Positions 9,838 through 19,430 of a stretch of DNA of 64,000 nucleotides are shown here, piece after piece. The DNA is taken from contig CABHOV010000076.1 of assembly GCA_902168185.1 (NCBI GenBank), positions 1 to 64,000 of the forward strand, written 5' to 3'. The notes under the pieces were generated by a model that made no database searches, was not told the DNA's origin, and saw only the letters and a list, made by a program, of their open reading frames with translations. Origin of the DNA: an uncultured Bacteroides sp. GTDB taxonomy: Bacteria > Bacteroidota > Bacteroidia > Cytophagales > Cyclobacteriaceae. The position numbers and the translations under genes are program-made. The first letter of the stretch is position 1, and each line of letters begins with the position of its first letter.

Positions 9838-11313
9838 ATGATTAAACATGTAAGTTATGCAGTAGCCATATCGTTGGCGATGGTCTGCGGATGCAGCCAG
9901 GAAGAAGAAATTACGACCACCAGGGCCGTGGTTCCCGAGGTTGTCAATAATCAGGACAAACGTCTTGGTGCCGGTAGCATTGCTGGTGTAAACTGGGCCG
10001 ATGGCCGGGATAACTTTGTTGATGGCTGGGTAATTCCATCCGGACTGACGTCTTCTGATAATTATTCTACAGTTCAAGCCAAAGCGAATTCTATTCTCAC
10101 AGCCTTTCAAACAAACATGGCGGGTGTTAACACGGTACGGCTACCAGTTAATCCGAACAGCGTACTGGAATCCTGGTGGAGTGCTTATACCGGTGCCATG
10201 GATGCAGCACTCAGTAAAAACATGAAGGTGATCCTTGCCTGCTGGGAAAGCGCATCTTCGCGTGACGGGCGTATTGATAACACCACGCAATTTTGGAGTA
10301 TGTGGCAAACCATCGTAAATAAATATGGCAACAATGCGAATGTATACTTCGAAGTATTCAATGAACCGCATGGCTATAGCTTGTCTGAGTTAACCACGAT
10401 CTATGCCGAGTGGCTTTCACGTTATCCTTCTGTACCACATGGAAGAATTCTTCTGGGAGGAACCGGCTATTCTGAAAATGTTACTGCCGTAGGTGCTGAT
10501 AGTCGTTTCAGTAATTGTCTGCTCGCATTGCACAACTATGCTTTCTGGACTACACATGCTACTGCTGCACAGTGGGAACAAGACTGGCAAAACCGCATCG
10601 GCAATTACGCCAGCCGTACCGTTGTAACCGAGTATGGTGCACCGATGACTACTGGAAAAAATTACACTGGTGTCGCCAACGGCGACAATGAGATAGCCTA
10701 TATCCAGGGGTCTACCAACAAATTCAGAAACAGTCAGATTGCAAGTGTATACTGGCCTGGCTTACGTGATGGCGACAGCTATAGCATTCAACAACGTGGA
10801 GGAAGTGGCAATAACATCACGCTCACGACAACCAATAACTCTGGCGTTACGCGGATCCGTTATGGTTGGGGATATGGTGGCTTTGAACCCAATAGTTACT
10901 ATCGCATCACGAATCGGAACAGCAGCAGAGTACTTGACGTGAACGGTGCTGCTACTACCGATGGCGCAAGTGTAATACAATGGACATGGAGTGGTGGTAA
11001 CAACCAGCAGTGGCGTATCGTAGATATAGGTGACGGCTATTACAGGATCACAAATCGCAACAGTGGTGATGCAATGGATGTGAACCAGGCTTCAACAACA
11101 AATGGCGCACCTATCATTCAATGGCCTTGGAACGGTGGCAATAATCAGCAATGGCAAATCATTGACAACGGAGGAGGCTACTACCGGATCATCAACAGAA
11201 ATAGCGGCAGTGCGCTGGATGTAAATCAGGGCTCCACTGCGAATGGCGCAACAGTCATTCAATGGCCATGGAATGGCGGAAATAATCAGCAGTGGCAGGT
11301 TGTTGTGCAGTAA
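9838..11313 (+). CDS. Secreted glycoside hydrolase family 5 endoglycanase lipoprotein with C-terminal ricin-type (beta-trefoil) lectin domain
   Basis: Lipobox (AMVCGCSQEEE), GH5 catalytic motifs (VYFEVFNEPHG; VVTEYGAP), three YYRI.NRNS..ALDVN...IQWPWNGGNNQQW repeats. Confidence 0.9.
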   Translation: MIKHVSYAVAISLAMVCGCSQEEEITTTRAVVPEVVNNQDKRLGAGSIAGVNWADGRDNFVDGWVIPSGLTSSDNYSTVQAKANSILTAFQTNMAGVNTVRLPVNPNSVLESWWSAYTGAMDAALSKNMKVILACWESASSRDGRIDNTTQFWSMWQTIVNKYGNNANVYFEVFNEPHGYSLSELTTIYAEWLSRYPSVPHGRILLGGTGYSENVTAVGADSRFSNCLLALHNYAFWTTHATAAQWEQDWQNRIGNYASRTVVTEYGAPMTTGKNYTGVANGDNEIAYIQGSTNKFRNSQIASVYWPGLRDGDSYSIQQRGGSGNNITLTTTNNSGVTRIRYGWGYGGFEPNSYYRITNRNSSRVLDVNGAATTDGASVIQWTWSGGNNQQWRIVDIGDGYYRITNRNSGDAMDVNQASTTNGAPIIQWPWNGGNNQQWQIIDNGGGYYRIINRNSGSALDVNQGSTANGATVIQWPWNGGNNQQWQVVVQ

Positions 11314-11380
11314 ATACTTAAAGTAGTAGTATGTGCGAGCAACGCACCTGATTTACACCTGAGTTATTCAGGATATTATA

Positions 11381-11420
11381 AAATAGGGCTGTCTCTTTTT
11401 AGGCAGCTCTATTTTTTTTT
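11381..11420 (+). terminator. Rho-independent terminator after GH5 gene
   Basis: AAATAGgGCTGtC..GgCAGCtCTATTTTTTTTT hairpin plus T-run. Confidence 0.8.
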
Positions 11421-11613
11421 AAGATATAGTTTCGTAAGGAGGATATTACAAAACGAATGAATTAGCACGAAGGCAATTACTTTGCTTTTTCAATCCTTAC
11501 TTCAAGCATTTTCATTACCCTGCAGCGTGCTCGCGAGATCGGATCGCCCTCGTAAAATACCATGAAAAACTTTGCCTTGTGTATATAATTTCGTGCCCTT
11601 ATCTTTAAGGATT

Positions 11614-11994
11614 ATGACCTATACGATCGATACAAATAAAGTAGTGAGTGAGATTTTTAATGACGAAGCCGTTATCGTGAATTTGGCGAGTGGAGCGTAC
11701 TATAGCTTTAAAGGATCTGCCATTGCAATCTGGCAGCTGATTGGTGCTGGCTATAGCGATCAGGAAGTTATTGAACAATTAAAAGACTCGGAGTCCATCA
11801 ACCAATTTATAGCCTTTTTGGTGCAAGAGAACCTGGTTACAACATCGGATGTAACGGTGAAGGAACCAATAACAATAGATCTGCAATTCGTTCGTCCTGA
11901 ATACAAAAAGTATGACGACATGAAAGATCTTCTGCTACTGGATCCAATCCATGAAGTTGATCAGACGGGATGGCCTCATAAAAAAGCGGAATGA
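11614..11994 (+). CDS. PqqD-family (RRE-like) protein with conserved-looking C-terminal tail
   Basis: VVSEIFNDEAVIVNLASGAYYSFKGSAIAIWQLI...VIEQL PqqD pattern; tail KYDDMKDLLLLDPIHEVDQTGWPHKKAE; internal ATG preferred over 11572. Confidence 0.8.
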   Translation: MTYTIDTNKVVSEIFNDEAVIVNLASGAYYSFKGSAIAIWQLIGAGYSDQEVIEQLKDSESINQFIAFLVQENLVTTSDVTVKEPITIDLQFVRPEYKKYDDMKDLLLLDPIHEVDQTGWPHKKAE

Positions 11995-13025
11995 ACGCTT
12001 CGCATCCCACACAGTTTTTTAATACTCTCAAGGCATTATATTCAAGTTCATCTACAGGGCAAAGCTCTGCGGTTCATGTTCGGCTGGCGGAGAATTTCCT
12101 CACGATCCATTTTTCGCGGCCTGAAATAAAAGCCTATATGCTTTCATCGTTGTCACATATACTGGTTGACAATGTGCATTCATCGGCTATAACTATATAT
12201 TGCTTTGATAGTCCATTGCTGACTACATTTCCATGGCAAGGTCAAAATTACGGTGTTCAGGGTGCTATTGAAGGTTTTAATACAACTCGCTTTCAAACGG
12301 CTTACCAGCATGGATCAGGCGCTGTAATGATGTATGACCATGATACAAAAGAAGGTATATACTGGGTTAAAGACTTCAATGATATTCCGTACTGGGAGCG
12401 AAGTTTTCCGTTTCGTACCATTCTACATTGGTGGTCAAGGGATACAACCCTCCTGCTACTGCACGCTGCCGGTATAGGACAAAAGTATTCTTCAGCACTT
12501 CTCTCTGGCAAAAGTGGCTCCGGCAAATCAAGCACCACCCTGTCATGCCTGCTAAGGGATGATCTCCAAATTGCAGGCGATGATTATGTACTCGTTGACA
12601 CGGAAACTCCCATGCTATATTCACTTTACAATTGTGCTAAAGTTGAATGGGACAATTTAGAGAGGCTTGATTTTTTAAAGCCGCTAGTCAATACGAATAT
12701 TAAAGAGGCAGAGAAAGCAATGATCTTTATGCACGACACGTGTAGACAAAAGGTGATGCAAAAAAGCAGACTTGATTATGCATTCATTCCTGTAGTCTGC
12801 AACGCGAATAAGACCACTATTGTGGAATGCACAGAAGCTGAAGTATTAAAAAGTATTGCACCCACCACGATGTTTCAACTGCCTTCAGGGCAAACCGAAA
12901 CGTTTAAAAAATGCATTGCATTGACTAAACAACTGAAGCCCTATAGAATTGAGCTTGGAACAGAGGCATCTGAAATAGCGGCGGTCATTTCAGAATTTTT
13001 CATCCAAAAAAGGCAAATGCTATGA
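11991..13025 (+). CDS. HPr kinase-like P-loop protein
   Basis: Walker A LLSGKSGSGKSSTT followed by DDLQIAGDDYVLVD; start overlaps PqqD stop (ATGA). Confidence 0.75.
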   Translation: MNASHPTQFFNTLKALYSSSSTGQSSAVHVRLAENFLTIHFSRPEIKAYMLSSLSHILVDNVHSSAITIYCFDSPLLTTFPWQGQNYGVQGAIEGFNTTRFQTAYQHGSGAVMMYDHDTKEGIYWVKDFNDIPYWERSFPFRTILHWWSRDTTLLLLHAAGIGQKYSSALLSGKSGSGKSSTTLSCLLRDDLQIAGDDYVLVDTETPMLYSLYNCAKVEWDNLERLDFLKPLVNTNIKEAEKAMIFMHDTCRQKVMQKSRLDYAFIPVVCNANKTTIVECTEAEVLKSIAPTTMFQLPSGQTETFKKCIALTKQLKPYRIELGTEASEIAAVISEFFIQKRQML

Positions 13026-13741
13026 TGATCTCCGTGATCATGCCGGTATACAACGGAGCTGCCTATATACAGGAAGCTATAGGAAGTATTGTAGCCCAAC
13101 ATGTAACTGATATAGCCTTGGAAATTATCATCGTGGATGATGGTTCTACAGATGCTACCAGTGAGATCATCCATACATTGCATAATCCTGATATCCGATA
13201 TATTCATCAACAGCAGAGCGGCCCTTCAAAAGCAAGAAACACGGGTATACTTCAGGCACGAGGCGACCTGATCGCATTTTTAGATGCAGATGATTACTGG
13301 CCTTTGACTAAATTAAAACATCAGCTATCCTTCCTGGAAGAGAATCAGAACGTTGATGTGGTTGGCGGCTTGATCGAATATGTATATATGCCGGGTTCGG
13401 AATATAGAAAAGAACAAATAAAAATTGATACACCTGTTTTTAATGTTCAGCTGGGTGGATTGATCGTTCGCAAAAAAGTATTTGATACCGTAGGATATTT
13501 TAACGAACAACTTCATTTCTCGGAAGACCAGGATTGGATACTTCGCATAAAGGAATCAAATGTTCCCATGACTATTCTGAATGAGACCGTTCTTTTATAT
13601 CGTATTCATCCCGGAAACATGACCTTGCATAAAACCTTGAAAGACCTCGGTGTGTTACGTGCGTTGAAGTTATCACTTGACAGAAGAAGACAAAAGCCGG
13701 AAGATCCATTGAATCCAATTCCCCATGAAGGCAAAGATTAG
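13022..13741 (+). CDS. Glycosyltransferase family 2
   Basis: ISVIMPVYNGAAYIQEAIGSIVAQ...IIIVDDGSTDATSEII...DLIAFLDADDYW. Confidence 0.92.
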   Translation: MMISVIMPVYNGAAYIQEAIGSIVAQHVTDIALEIIIVDDGSTDATSEIIHTLHNPDIRYIHQQQSGPSKARNTGILQARGDLIAFLDADDYWPLTKLKHQLSFLEENQNVDVVGGLIEYVYMPGSEYRKEQIKIDTPVFNVQLGGLIVRKKVFDTVGYFNEQLHFSEDQDWILRIKESNVPMTILNETVLLYRIHPGNMTLHKTLKDLGVLRALKLSLDRRRQKPEDPLNPIPHEGKD

Positions 13742-14408
13742 TGTTATTCTTCCTGCATACAACGCAGGAAAATACATTGGTGAAGCTCTGCGAAGCGTTA
13801 TCGATCAAACTATACCTATACATGAAATTATTGTAATAGACGATGGTTCGACTGATAACACAAAGGATATAGTATCTGGTTTTCCTGTACGTTATTTTTA
13901 TCAGGCTAACTCAGGAACGGCAGCAGCCTTAAATGCGGGCCTTGAACAATCGTCTGGAGACTATCTCGCGTTTATAGATGCAGACGATGTCTGGATGCCG
14001 CAAAGACTATATATACAGCTGCAGGCATTTGAAAAAAATCCTTCGCTTGATATGGTTTTCGGATTAATGCAACAATTTGTTAGCCCTGAACTATCTGAGG
14101 ACGAGAAAAACAAAATAGAAGTAAACGTCGCTGAGGTGATGGTTGGTATTCACAAGTCTGCATGGCTAATAAAGCGAGACGCCTTCATGAGCGTAGGTTT
14201 ATTTGCAGGTGGATTTTTATTAGAGGAGTTTACAGATTGGTATGCACGGTCTAAAGAGAAGAAACTAAATGAGTTTGTTGTACAGGAAGTCGTGGCCAAA
14301 AGAAGAATACACCTATCGAATACATCACGTGTTCACAAAGATTTAAAAAAAGATTATCCACGTATATTAAAGGCCGCTTTAGATAGAAGACGACAACAAG
14401 AGCAATGA
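13725..14408 (+). CDS. Glycosyltransferase family 2
   Basis: ISVILPAYNAGKYIGEALRSVIDQ...IIVIDDGSTDNTKDI...DYLAFIDADDVWMPQRL; overlaps previous gene by 17 nt. Confidence 0.92.
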   Translation: MKAKISVILPAYNAGKYIGEALRSVIDQTIPIHEIIVIDDGSTDNTKDIVSGFPVRYFYQANSGTAAALNAGLEQSSGDYLAFIDADDVWMPQRLYIQLQAFEKNPSLDMVFGLMQQFVSPELSEDEKNKIEVNVAEVMVGIHKSAWLIKRDAFMSVGLFAGGFLLEEFTDWYARSKEKKLNEFVVQEVVAKRRIHLSNTSRVHKDLKKDYPRILKAALDRRRQQEQ

Positions 14409-16039
14409 AGATTTTAAGTTCTATCCGCTTTCTGATCGCTTCCTTCCATCAAAGAATATGGATCGTTGTCTTTTTCTCCGTTCTTCTGTCAGCACTTCTC
14501 ATACCTGTAAGTTTTTTGGTAAAGATCATCTTTGATCAGGCCATCCCAAACGCAGACATTCGTCTGTTACTAAAGCTCACCTTAACGTTAATAGCATTGA
14601 TGGCATGCAGTGGTATCTTTTCTATATATACCCGAGCAACGATAATACGTCATACGAAACATGCTATCTCCGGTATTCGTAATTCATTAACGGCAAAATT
14701 ACTCCGCATGTCGCATGTCTCCTATCAACAGGCAGACCTGTCCAGAATTCACAAAGTTCTGGTTTATGATACCGAGAAGCTTGACAATTTTGCCAACGCT
14801 ATATTTTCAGTCATAATACCTTCTGCTTGCATCAGCCTTTGCCTGGCAGTTATACTGCTAATCCTCAATGTGCAGATGAGTCTTCTGCTATTTATAGTCG
14901 CACCTTTCATATTATTGCTTACAGAGCTACTAAGGCGCGCCTGTAAAAAAAGCCTGCATCAGTTTCAACTTTCATTTGAGAACTTCCACCGGAAATCGCT
15001 TTTTCTTTTAGAGCTTAACAAGCTCATTAAAGTTTCATCGACGCAGCAGAAAGAGGCTGATTTCCATAAAGAAATTATAACCGAGTTGGAAGACTCCAGC
15101 CTGAAGATGGCCATCGGCTATATAAAGATGTCCAATTACCAGGAAGTAATTTTTTCAATAAGCAGTATCATATTGCTGGCATGGGGCAGCTATACCGTGA
15201 TGAAAGGCGAAATGACTATCGGCACGCTGATGTCATTTTACTTTTGCCTGTTTTTATTAAAAAGATACTTAACCACGATTGGCAATGCAGTCCCCGCTGT
15301 TTTAGAGGGATCAGATTCATGGCAGCAATGTACCAGTATATTAAAAGAAGAAAATGACGAGGTATATACCGGCACAACGCGCGGTGAATTTGACGGAAGA
15401 ATCGAATGTAAGGATCTTACCTTTTCGTTTGGTGAGCTAGTACTATTTAAAAAATATAATCTCTCGTTGCGCCCCGGGGAAACAACGCTGGTAGTAGGTC
15501 CGAATGGTTCTGGCAAAAGTACGCTGGTAAATCTGATACTCGGATTGTACCAACCACAGGGAGGTACCCTCTATGCGAGTGGTATTCCCTATTCAACATG
15601 GGACATTCAATACCTGCGAAGTAAAATAGCCGTAGTATTACAAGAGGACACTACGTTTCAAGGTACTATACTTGATAATATAGTATATGGTATTTCCGGG
15701 GTTGACATACCCGCTGTACAACAGGCGGTACAAAATTCAGGTTTACATGAATTCATTGAATCACTTCCCGATGGGCTTAATACCATGATCGGTGAGAAGG
15801 GAGCAAAACTTTCAGGAGGACAACGGCAGAAGATTGCTATAGCCCGATGTTTCCTCGCCAAGGCATCACTCATCATATTGGATGAGCCGACCAATCACCT
15901 CGATCAGCACTCAGTAGAACTCATTGCTACTACACTAAAGAACCAGGCACACACTCCATCTATACTTATCATCTCGCACACTGCAAAATTGCAATCGCTG
16001 GCTGATAACATCATTGAACTAAAAACATCTTATTCCTGA
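14405..16039 (+). CDS. ABC transporter with fused transmembrane and ATPase domains (exporter type, no N-terminal C39 peptidase)
   Basis: Multi-TM N-terminus, Walker A GPNGSGKSTL, signature LSGGQRQKIAIARCFL, Walker B LIILDEPTNHLD. Confidence 0.92.
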   Translation: MKILSSIRFLIASFHQRIWIVVFFSVLLSALLIPVSFLVKIIFDQAIPNADIRLLLKLTLTLIALMACSGIFSIYTRATIIRHTKHAISGIRNSLTAKLLRMSHVSYQQADLSRIHKVLVYDTEKLDNFANAIFSVIIPSACISLCLAVILLILNVQMSLLLFIVAPFILLLTELLRRACKKSLHQFQLSFENFHRKSLFLLELNKLIKVSSTQQKEADFHKEIITELEDSSLKMAIGYIKMSNYQEVIFSISSIILLAWGSYTVMKGEMTIGTLMSFYFCLFLLKRYLTTIGNAVPAVLEGSDSWQQCTSILKEENDEVYTGTTRGEFDGRIECKDLTFSFGELVLFKKYNLSLRPGETTLVVGPNGSGKSTLVNLILGLYQPQGGTLYASGIPYSTWDIQYLRSKIAVVLQEDTTFQGTILDNIVYGISGVDIPAVQQAVQNSGLHEFIESLPDGLNTMIGEKGAKLSGGQRQKIAIARCFLAKASLIILDEPTNHLDQHSVELIATTLKNQAHTPSILIISHTAKLQSLADNIIELKTSYS

Positions 16040-17235
16040 TGCATACTTTACCACAGAATTTTTATAATCCATTACCCAACGCGCATCAAACTTTATTATT
16101 AAAAGCTTGTCTTCTGGATAACGATCAAGCGATTCAACATTGGGAAAAATGGATGTCAGTAAATGGTTTTAGCAACCTGACAAGCGAAAAATCTTCCGGT
16201 ATACTTCCGCAAGTTTATGATCCACTTGATTTTTCATCACAACGTCTGCTTGCTTTACTATATAAGAAAATGTCTTCAGCCGGTGTCAATCATCCTTTGG
16301 TCAATTCATTAAAGGGATACTACAGGTACGTATGGGTGCGAAACCAGGTAATTAAAGAGCAGCTTAAAAGTATTGTCGAGATACTCAACGCACAAGGCAT
16401 AACACATCTGGTCATTAAAGGTTTCCCGATGATTGAGGCTTACTATAAAGATTTGGGGACGCGGTCTGTATTGGATCTTGACATCATGGTCCACCCTGAT
16501 CATTGGTCTAAAGCGCTGGAGATTTTAGCAAAAGAAGGATGGGCAGGCAAAGACGCCATGTATATACCGGAAGCGGTGCAAGATACATTAGTACATGCGA
16601 CACACTTCGTAAAAGATATATTTGAAATAGATCTTCACATCCGTTTTCATGATTTTCCACTGACGGAAAATACTGTAAACAGTTTCTGGAATGAGGCCGT
16701 GACGTATAAGCCAGGACATAAAATGCTGCGTGCGGAACATCAGTTGATCAGTGCCCTTATTCATGGCTATGATATAGGAGGCGATACAGTACTTCGCGCC
16801 ATTGCCGACACAACGTATATCATTCGAAATACACCTAACTTCGACTGGAACATAGTTATAGATATAGTGCAAGAGAATAATTTACAAATTCCCGCAAAGG
16901 TCTTATTAGAGCATCTGAATCAGGAAGGATTTTGTGTTATACCAGAACATGTTTTGGCAGCGCTGCAGAATTATTCCCTCGAAAGTAAAGAAGCTAAATA
17001 TTTCAGTTTACTCACCACTCCGGATGTTGGCAACGGCTATAAACTTTTTAAGCTTCGACTATTGCTATTAAATTTAGTGAAGGTCTCCATTGTAGAAAAA
17101 GGCAAACTTCTTCTCAATACATACAAATATCAATGGGGGGCACAATCAATTCTTAAATTAGCATATCGTACAACACAGGTAGTTATTGATAAATTTAAGT
17201 CTCCCGATAAAACCGTTGTCACAAGAAGGTTTTAG
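16039..17235 (+). CDS. Nucleotidyltransferase family protein (NTP_transf_5-like)
   Basis: LVIKGFPMIEAYYKDLGTRSVLDLDIMVHPDHWSKAL motif; start overlaps ABC gene stop (TGATG). Confidence 0.78.
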   Translation: MHTLPQNFYNPLPNAHQTLLLKACLLDNDQAIQHWEKWMSVNGFSNLTSEKSSGILPQVYDPLDFSSQRLLALLYKKMSSAGVNHPLVNSLKGYYRYVWVRNQVIKEQLKSIVEILNAQGITHLVIKGFPMIEAYYKDLGTRSVLDLDIMVHPDHWSKALEILAKEGWAGKDAMYIPEAVQDTLVHATHFVKDIFEIDLHIRFHDFPLTENTVNSFWNEAVTYKPGHKMLRAEHQLISALIHGYDIGGDTVLRAIADTTYIIRNTPNFDWNIVIDIVQENNLQIPAKVLLEHLNQEGFCVIPEHVLAALQNYSLESKEAKYFSLLTTPDVGNGYKLFKLRLLLLNLVKVSIVEKGKLLLNTYKYQWGAQSILKLAYRTTQVVIDKFKSPDKTVVTRRF

Positions 17236-17306
17236 AAGTAGGAGTATATTCGGGATTTTAATATATCTTAACCAACTTAAGATTACTTAATAGAGGGTAG
17301 AAACAA

Positions 17307-17933
17307 ATGGGCACTACACCTGGCAAAAGCATTGCGTTAAATTCCGAGGCTGCGTTTAATAGTTTATTTCAATACTTCAAAAATATAATCGCGCTAAAGG
17401 AGAAAGAGAAAAACGAATTGCGTGAGCGGATGCAAGAGCGAAAGATCCGGAGAAGACAATTCATTTTACAGGAAGGTGATGTATGCAGGCACTATACATT
17501 TGTTATTGGCGGATGTTTCAGAATGTTTGGCGTAGATAAAAAAGGGGTTGAGTATAATATACAGTTTGCCGCTGAAAATGACTGGATCACAGACATTGGA
17601 AGTTTCTTTTCTCAAAAACCGAGCAAACTGTTTATAGAAGCTATCGAGCCCTCACACATTCTGCAGATCGAACGGAAAGACCTGACACATCTATATACAC
17701 ATTACCATATGTTTGACCGTAACTTCCGGGTAATTATTGAAAATAAATTTGTGGAATTGCAAAATCGTGTGCTTCAAAATATCAGTTCCACAGCCGAAGA
17801 ACGCTATCTAGCTTTCCTTGAGCAATATCCTCATCTGTCCAATCGACTCCCTTCTACACAAATAGCATCATACCTGGGCGTTACACCAGAGTTCCTGAGC
17901 AAGATCCGGAAAGGCCTGTCCTCCAAAGGTTAG
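17307..17933 (+). CDS. Crp/Fnr family transcriptional regulator
   Basis: cNMP-binding-like fold (RRRQFILQEGDVCRHYTFVIGGCFRMF) and C-terminal HTH (PSTQIASYLGVTPEFLSKIRKG). Confidence 0.88.
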   Translation: MGTTPGKSIALNSEAAFNSLFQYFKNIIALKEKEKNELRERMQERKIRRRQFILQEGDVCRHYTFVIGGCFRMFGVDKKGVEYNIQFAAENDWITDIGSFFSQKPSKLFIEAIEPSHILQIERKDLTHLYTHYHMFDRNFRVIIENKFVELQNRVLQNISSTAEERYLAFLEQYPHLSNRLPSTQIASYLGVTPEFLSKIRKGLSSKG

Positions 17934-18037
17934 TCATCGTTACCCTTAAACAATGTTAAGGGTATTTCTTAAACTTGTTTATAGGGCGAGTCGATACGAA
18001 CTGCTCAACTTTGTTTCGATGTCTAATCAACATAAGT

Positions 18038-18427
18038 ATGAGCATTCAAGACGAAACACGAGCCATCAACGCGTTGATCGATACATATAGTAAGGCGTTG
18101 AACACCGCAGACTCCCTATCGATTATTGATCTTTATAGCGATGAAGGCCTTTTCTTCCCGAACCACTATCACACTATCGACAAGCATCACCTGATTTCCA
18201 AGGCCGGTACATTTTTTAAAGACAACCATTTCTCGATTTTCTTTGAAATAAAAAATGTAGTTGTGCACGGTGAGTTCGCTTTTGTACAATCAACATCCAC
18301 TACAACAGTCCGTAATTTGAAAGAAGAAAAACGTGTATCGAAAACAAGTCGCGATCTCTTCGTTTTACGAAAAGAACAAAACCTCTGGAAGATATACCGC
18401 TATATATTCAACGACATCCATAAATAG
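18038..18427 (+). CDS. NTF2/SnoaL-like protein
   Basis: NALIDTYSKALNTADSLSIIDLYSDEGLFFP..., WKIYRYIFN end. Confidence 0.7.
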   Translation: MSIQDETRAINALIDTYSKALNTADSLSIIDLYSDEGLFFPNHYHTIDKHHLISKAGTFFKDNHFSIFFEIKNVVVHGEFAFVQSTSTTTVRNLKEEKRVSKTSRDLFVLRKEQNLWKIYRYIFNDIHK

Positions 18428-18449
18428 CTCAATAATCATCCCCAAATAC

Positions 18450-19418
18450 ATGAAAGCTGCCGTGCTATATAAACCTGGTGAACCGGAGAACTTTATTATA
18501 GAAGAAAGAGCTACACCAACATCCTGGCCTGGTCAGGTGTTGATTAAAGTAAAAGCATTCGGTCTCAATCGGTCTGAACTTATGACGCGTAAAGGATTTT
18601 CTCCCAACGTCAAGTTCCCACGAATACTAGGAATAGAATGTGTTGGTGAAGTGGAATCCGACCCTTTAGGTGTATTTAAAAAAGGGCAACAGGTTGCAGC
18701 TGCCATGGGAGAAATGGGAAGACTATATGATGGAAGCTATGCAGAGTATACTTTACTACCGCACGCCATTATACTTCCATTTAAGAGCCACTTACCGTGG
18801 GAACAACTTGGTGCATTTCCCGAAATGTTCCAGACAACATTCGGCTCGCTTCATCTGGCGTTGAAGATAACAAGAGGAGAAACATTGCTGATTAGAGGAG
18901 GAACCTCTTCCATTGGAATGCTGGCAATACAGCTGGCAAAAAATGGTGGACTAACGGTTATCGCTACAACACGAAATTCAGAAAAGCAAAAGTTACTCCT
19001 GCAAAACGGAGCTGATGAAGTTCTGGTCGATGATGGAAAGGTAGTCCGTGATCTACGAAATATATTCCCGGAGGGAATTAATAAGGTACTCGAACTTATA
19101 GGTATATCTACCTTACAAGACTCGTTACAATGCGCGAAGTTGGGTGGAGCCGTATGTATGACGGGAATGCTTTCAGAACAATGGTCACTAAAGGAGTTCG
19201 CTCCCATGGAATATATACCACCTACGGTGAACCTTACGGTATATGACAGCGGACAGATAAAAATAGAGGCTGCTCATTTTCAGAAATTTATTGAAGATGT
19301 AGAAGCCGGGAAAATTAATTTGAATGTGAATCGCGTATTTGCATTGAATGAAATTATTGAAGCACATAAACTGATGGAAAGCAATACGGCTTCCGGAAAA
19401 ATTGTCATCGTTCCTTAA
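18450..19418 (+). CDS. Zinc-binding dehydrogenase / quinone oxidoreductase family
   Basis: MKAAVLYKPGEPENFIIEERATPTSWPGQVLIKVKAFGLNRSELMTRKG; Rossmann LLIRGGTSSIGMLAIQLAK. Confidence 0.88.
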   Translation: MKAAVLYKPGEPENFIIEERATPTSWPGQVLIKVKAFGLNRSELMTRKGFSPNVKFPRILGIECVGEVESDPLGVFKKGQQVAAAMGEMGRLYDGSYAEYTLLPHAIILPFKSHLPWEQLGAFPEMFQTTFGSLHLALKITRGETLLIRGGTSSIGMLAIQLAKNGGLTVIATTRNSEKQKLLLQNGADEVLVDDGKVVRDLRNIFPEGINKVLELIGISTLQDSLQCAKLGGAVCMTGMLSEQWSLKEFAPMEYIPPTVNLTVYDSGQIKIEAAHFQKFIEDVEAGKINLNVNRVFALNEIIEAHKLMESNTASGKIVIVP

Positions 19419-19430
19419 AACACGAAAAAA

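Noticed and set aside
10800-11300. Spaced direct repeats at the end of the GH5 gene as a CRISPR-like or mobile repeat
   Set aside because: They are in-frame coding repeats of the ricin-type lectin domain.
11562-11588. Tiny ORF ATGAAAAACTTTGCCTTGTGTATATAA (MKNFALCI) upstream of the PqqD gene as a precursor peptide
   Set aside because: Only 8 residues with no leader-like region; more likely chance.
11614-17235. Calling the PqqD/HprK/NTase operon a lasso peptide cluster
   Set aside because: No asparagine-synthetase-like cyclase, no B2-type protease and no precursor ORF are present in or next to the operon.
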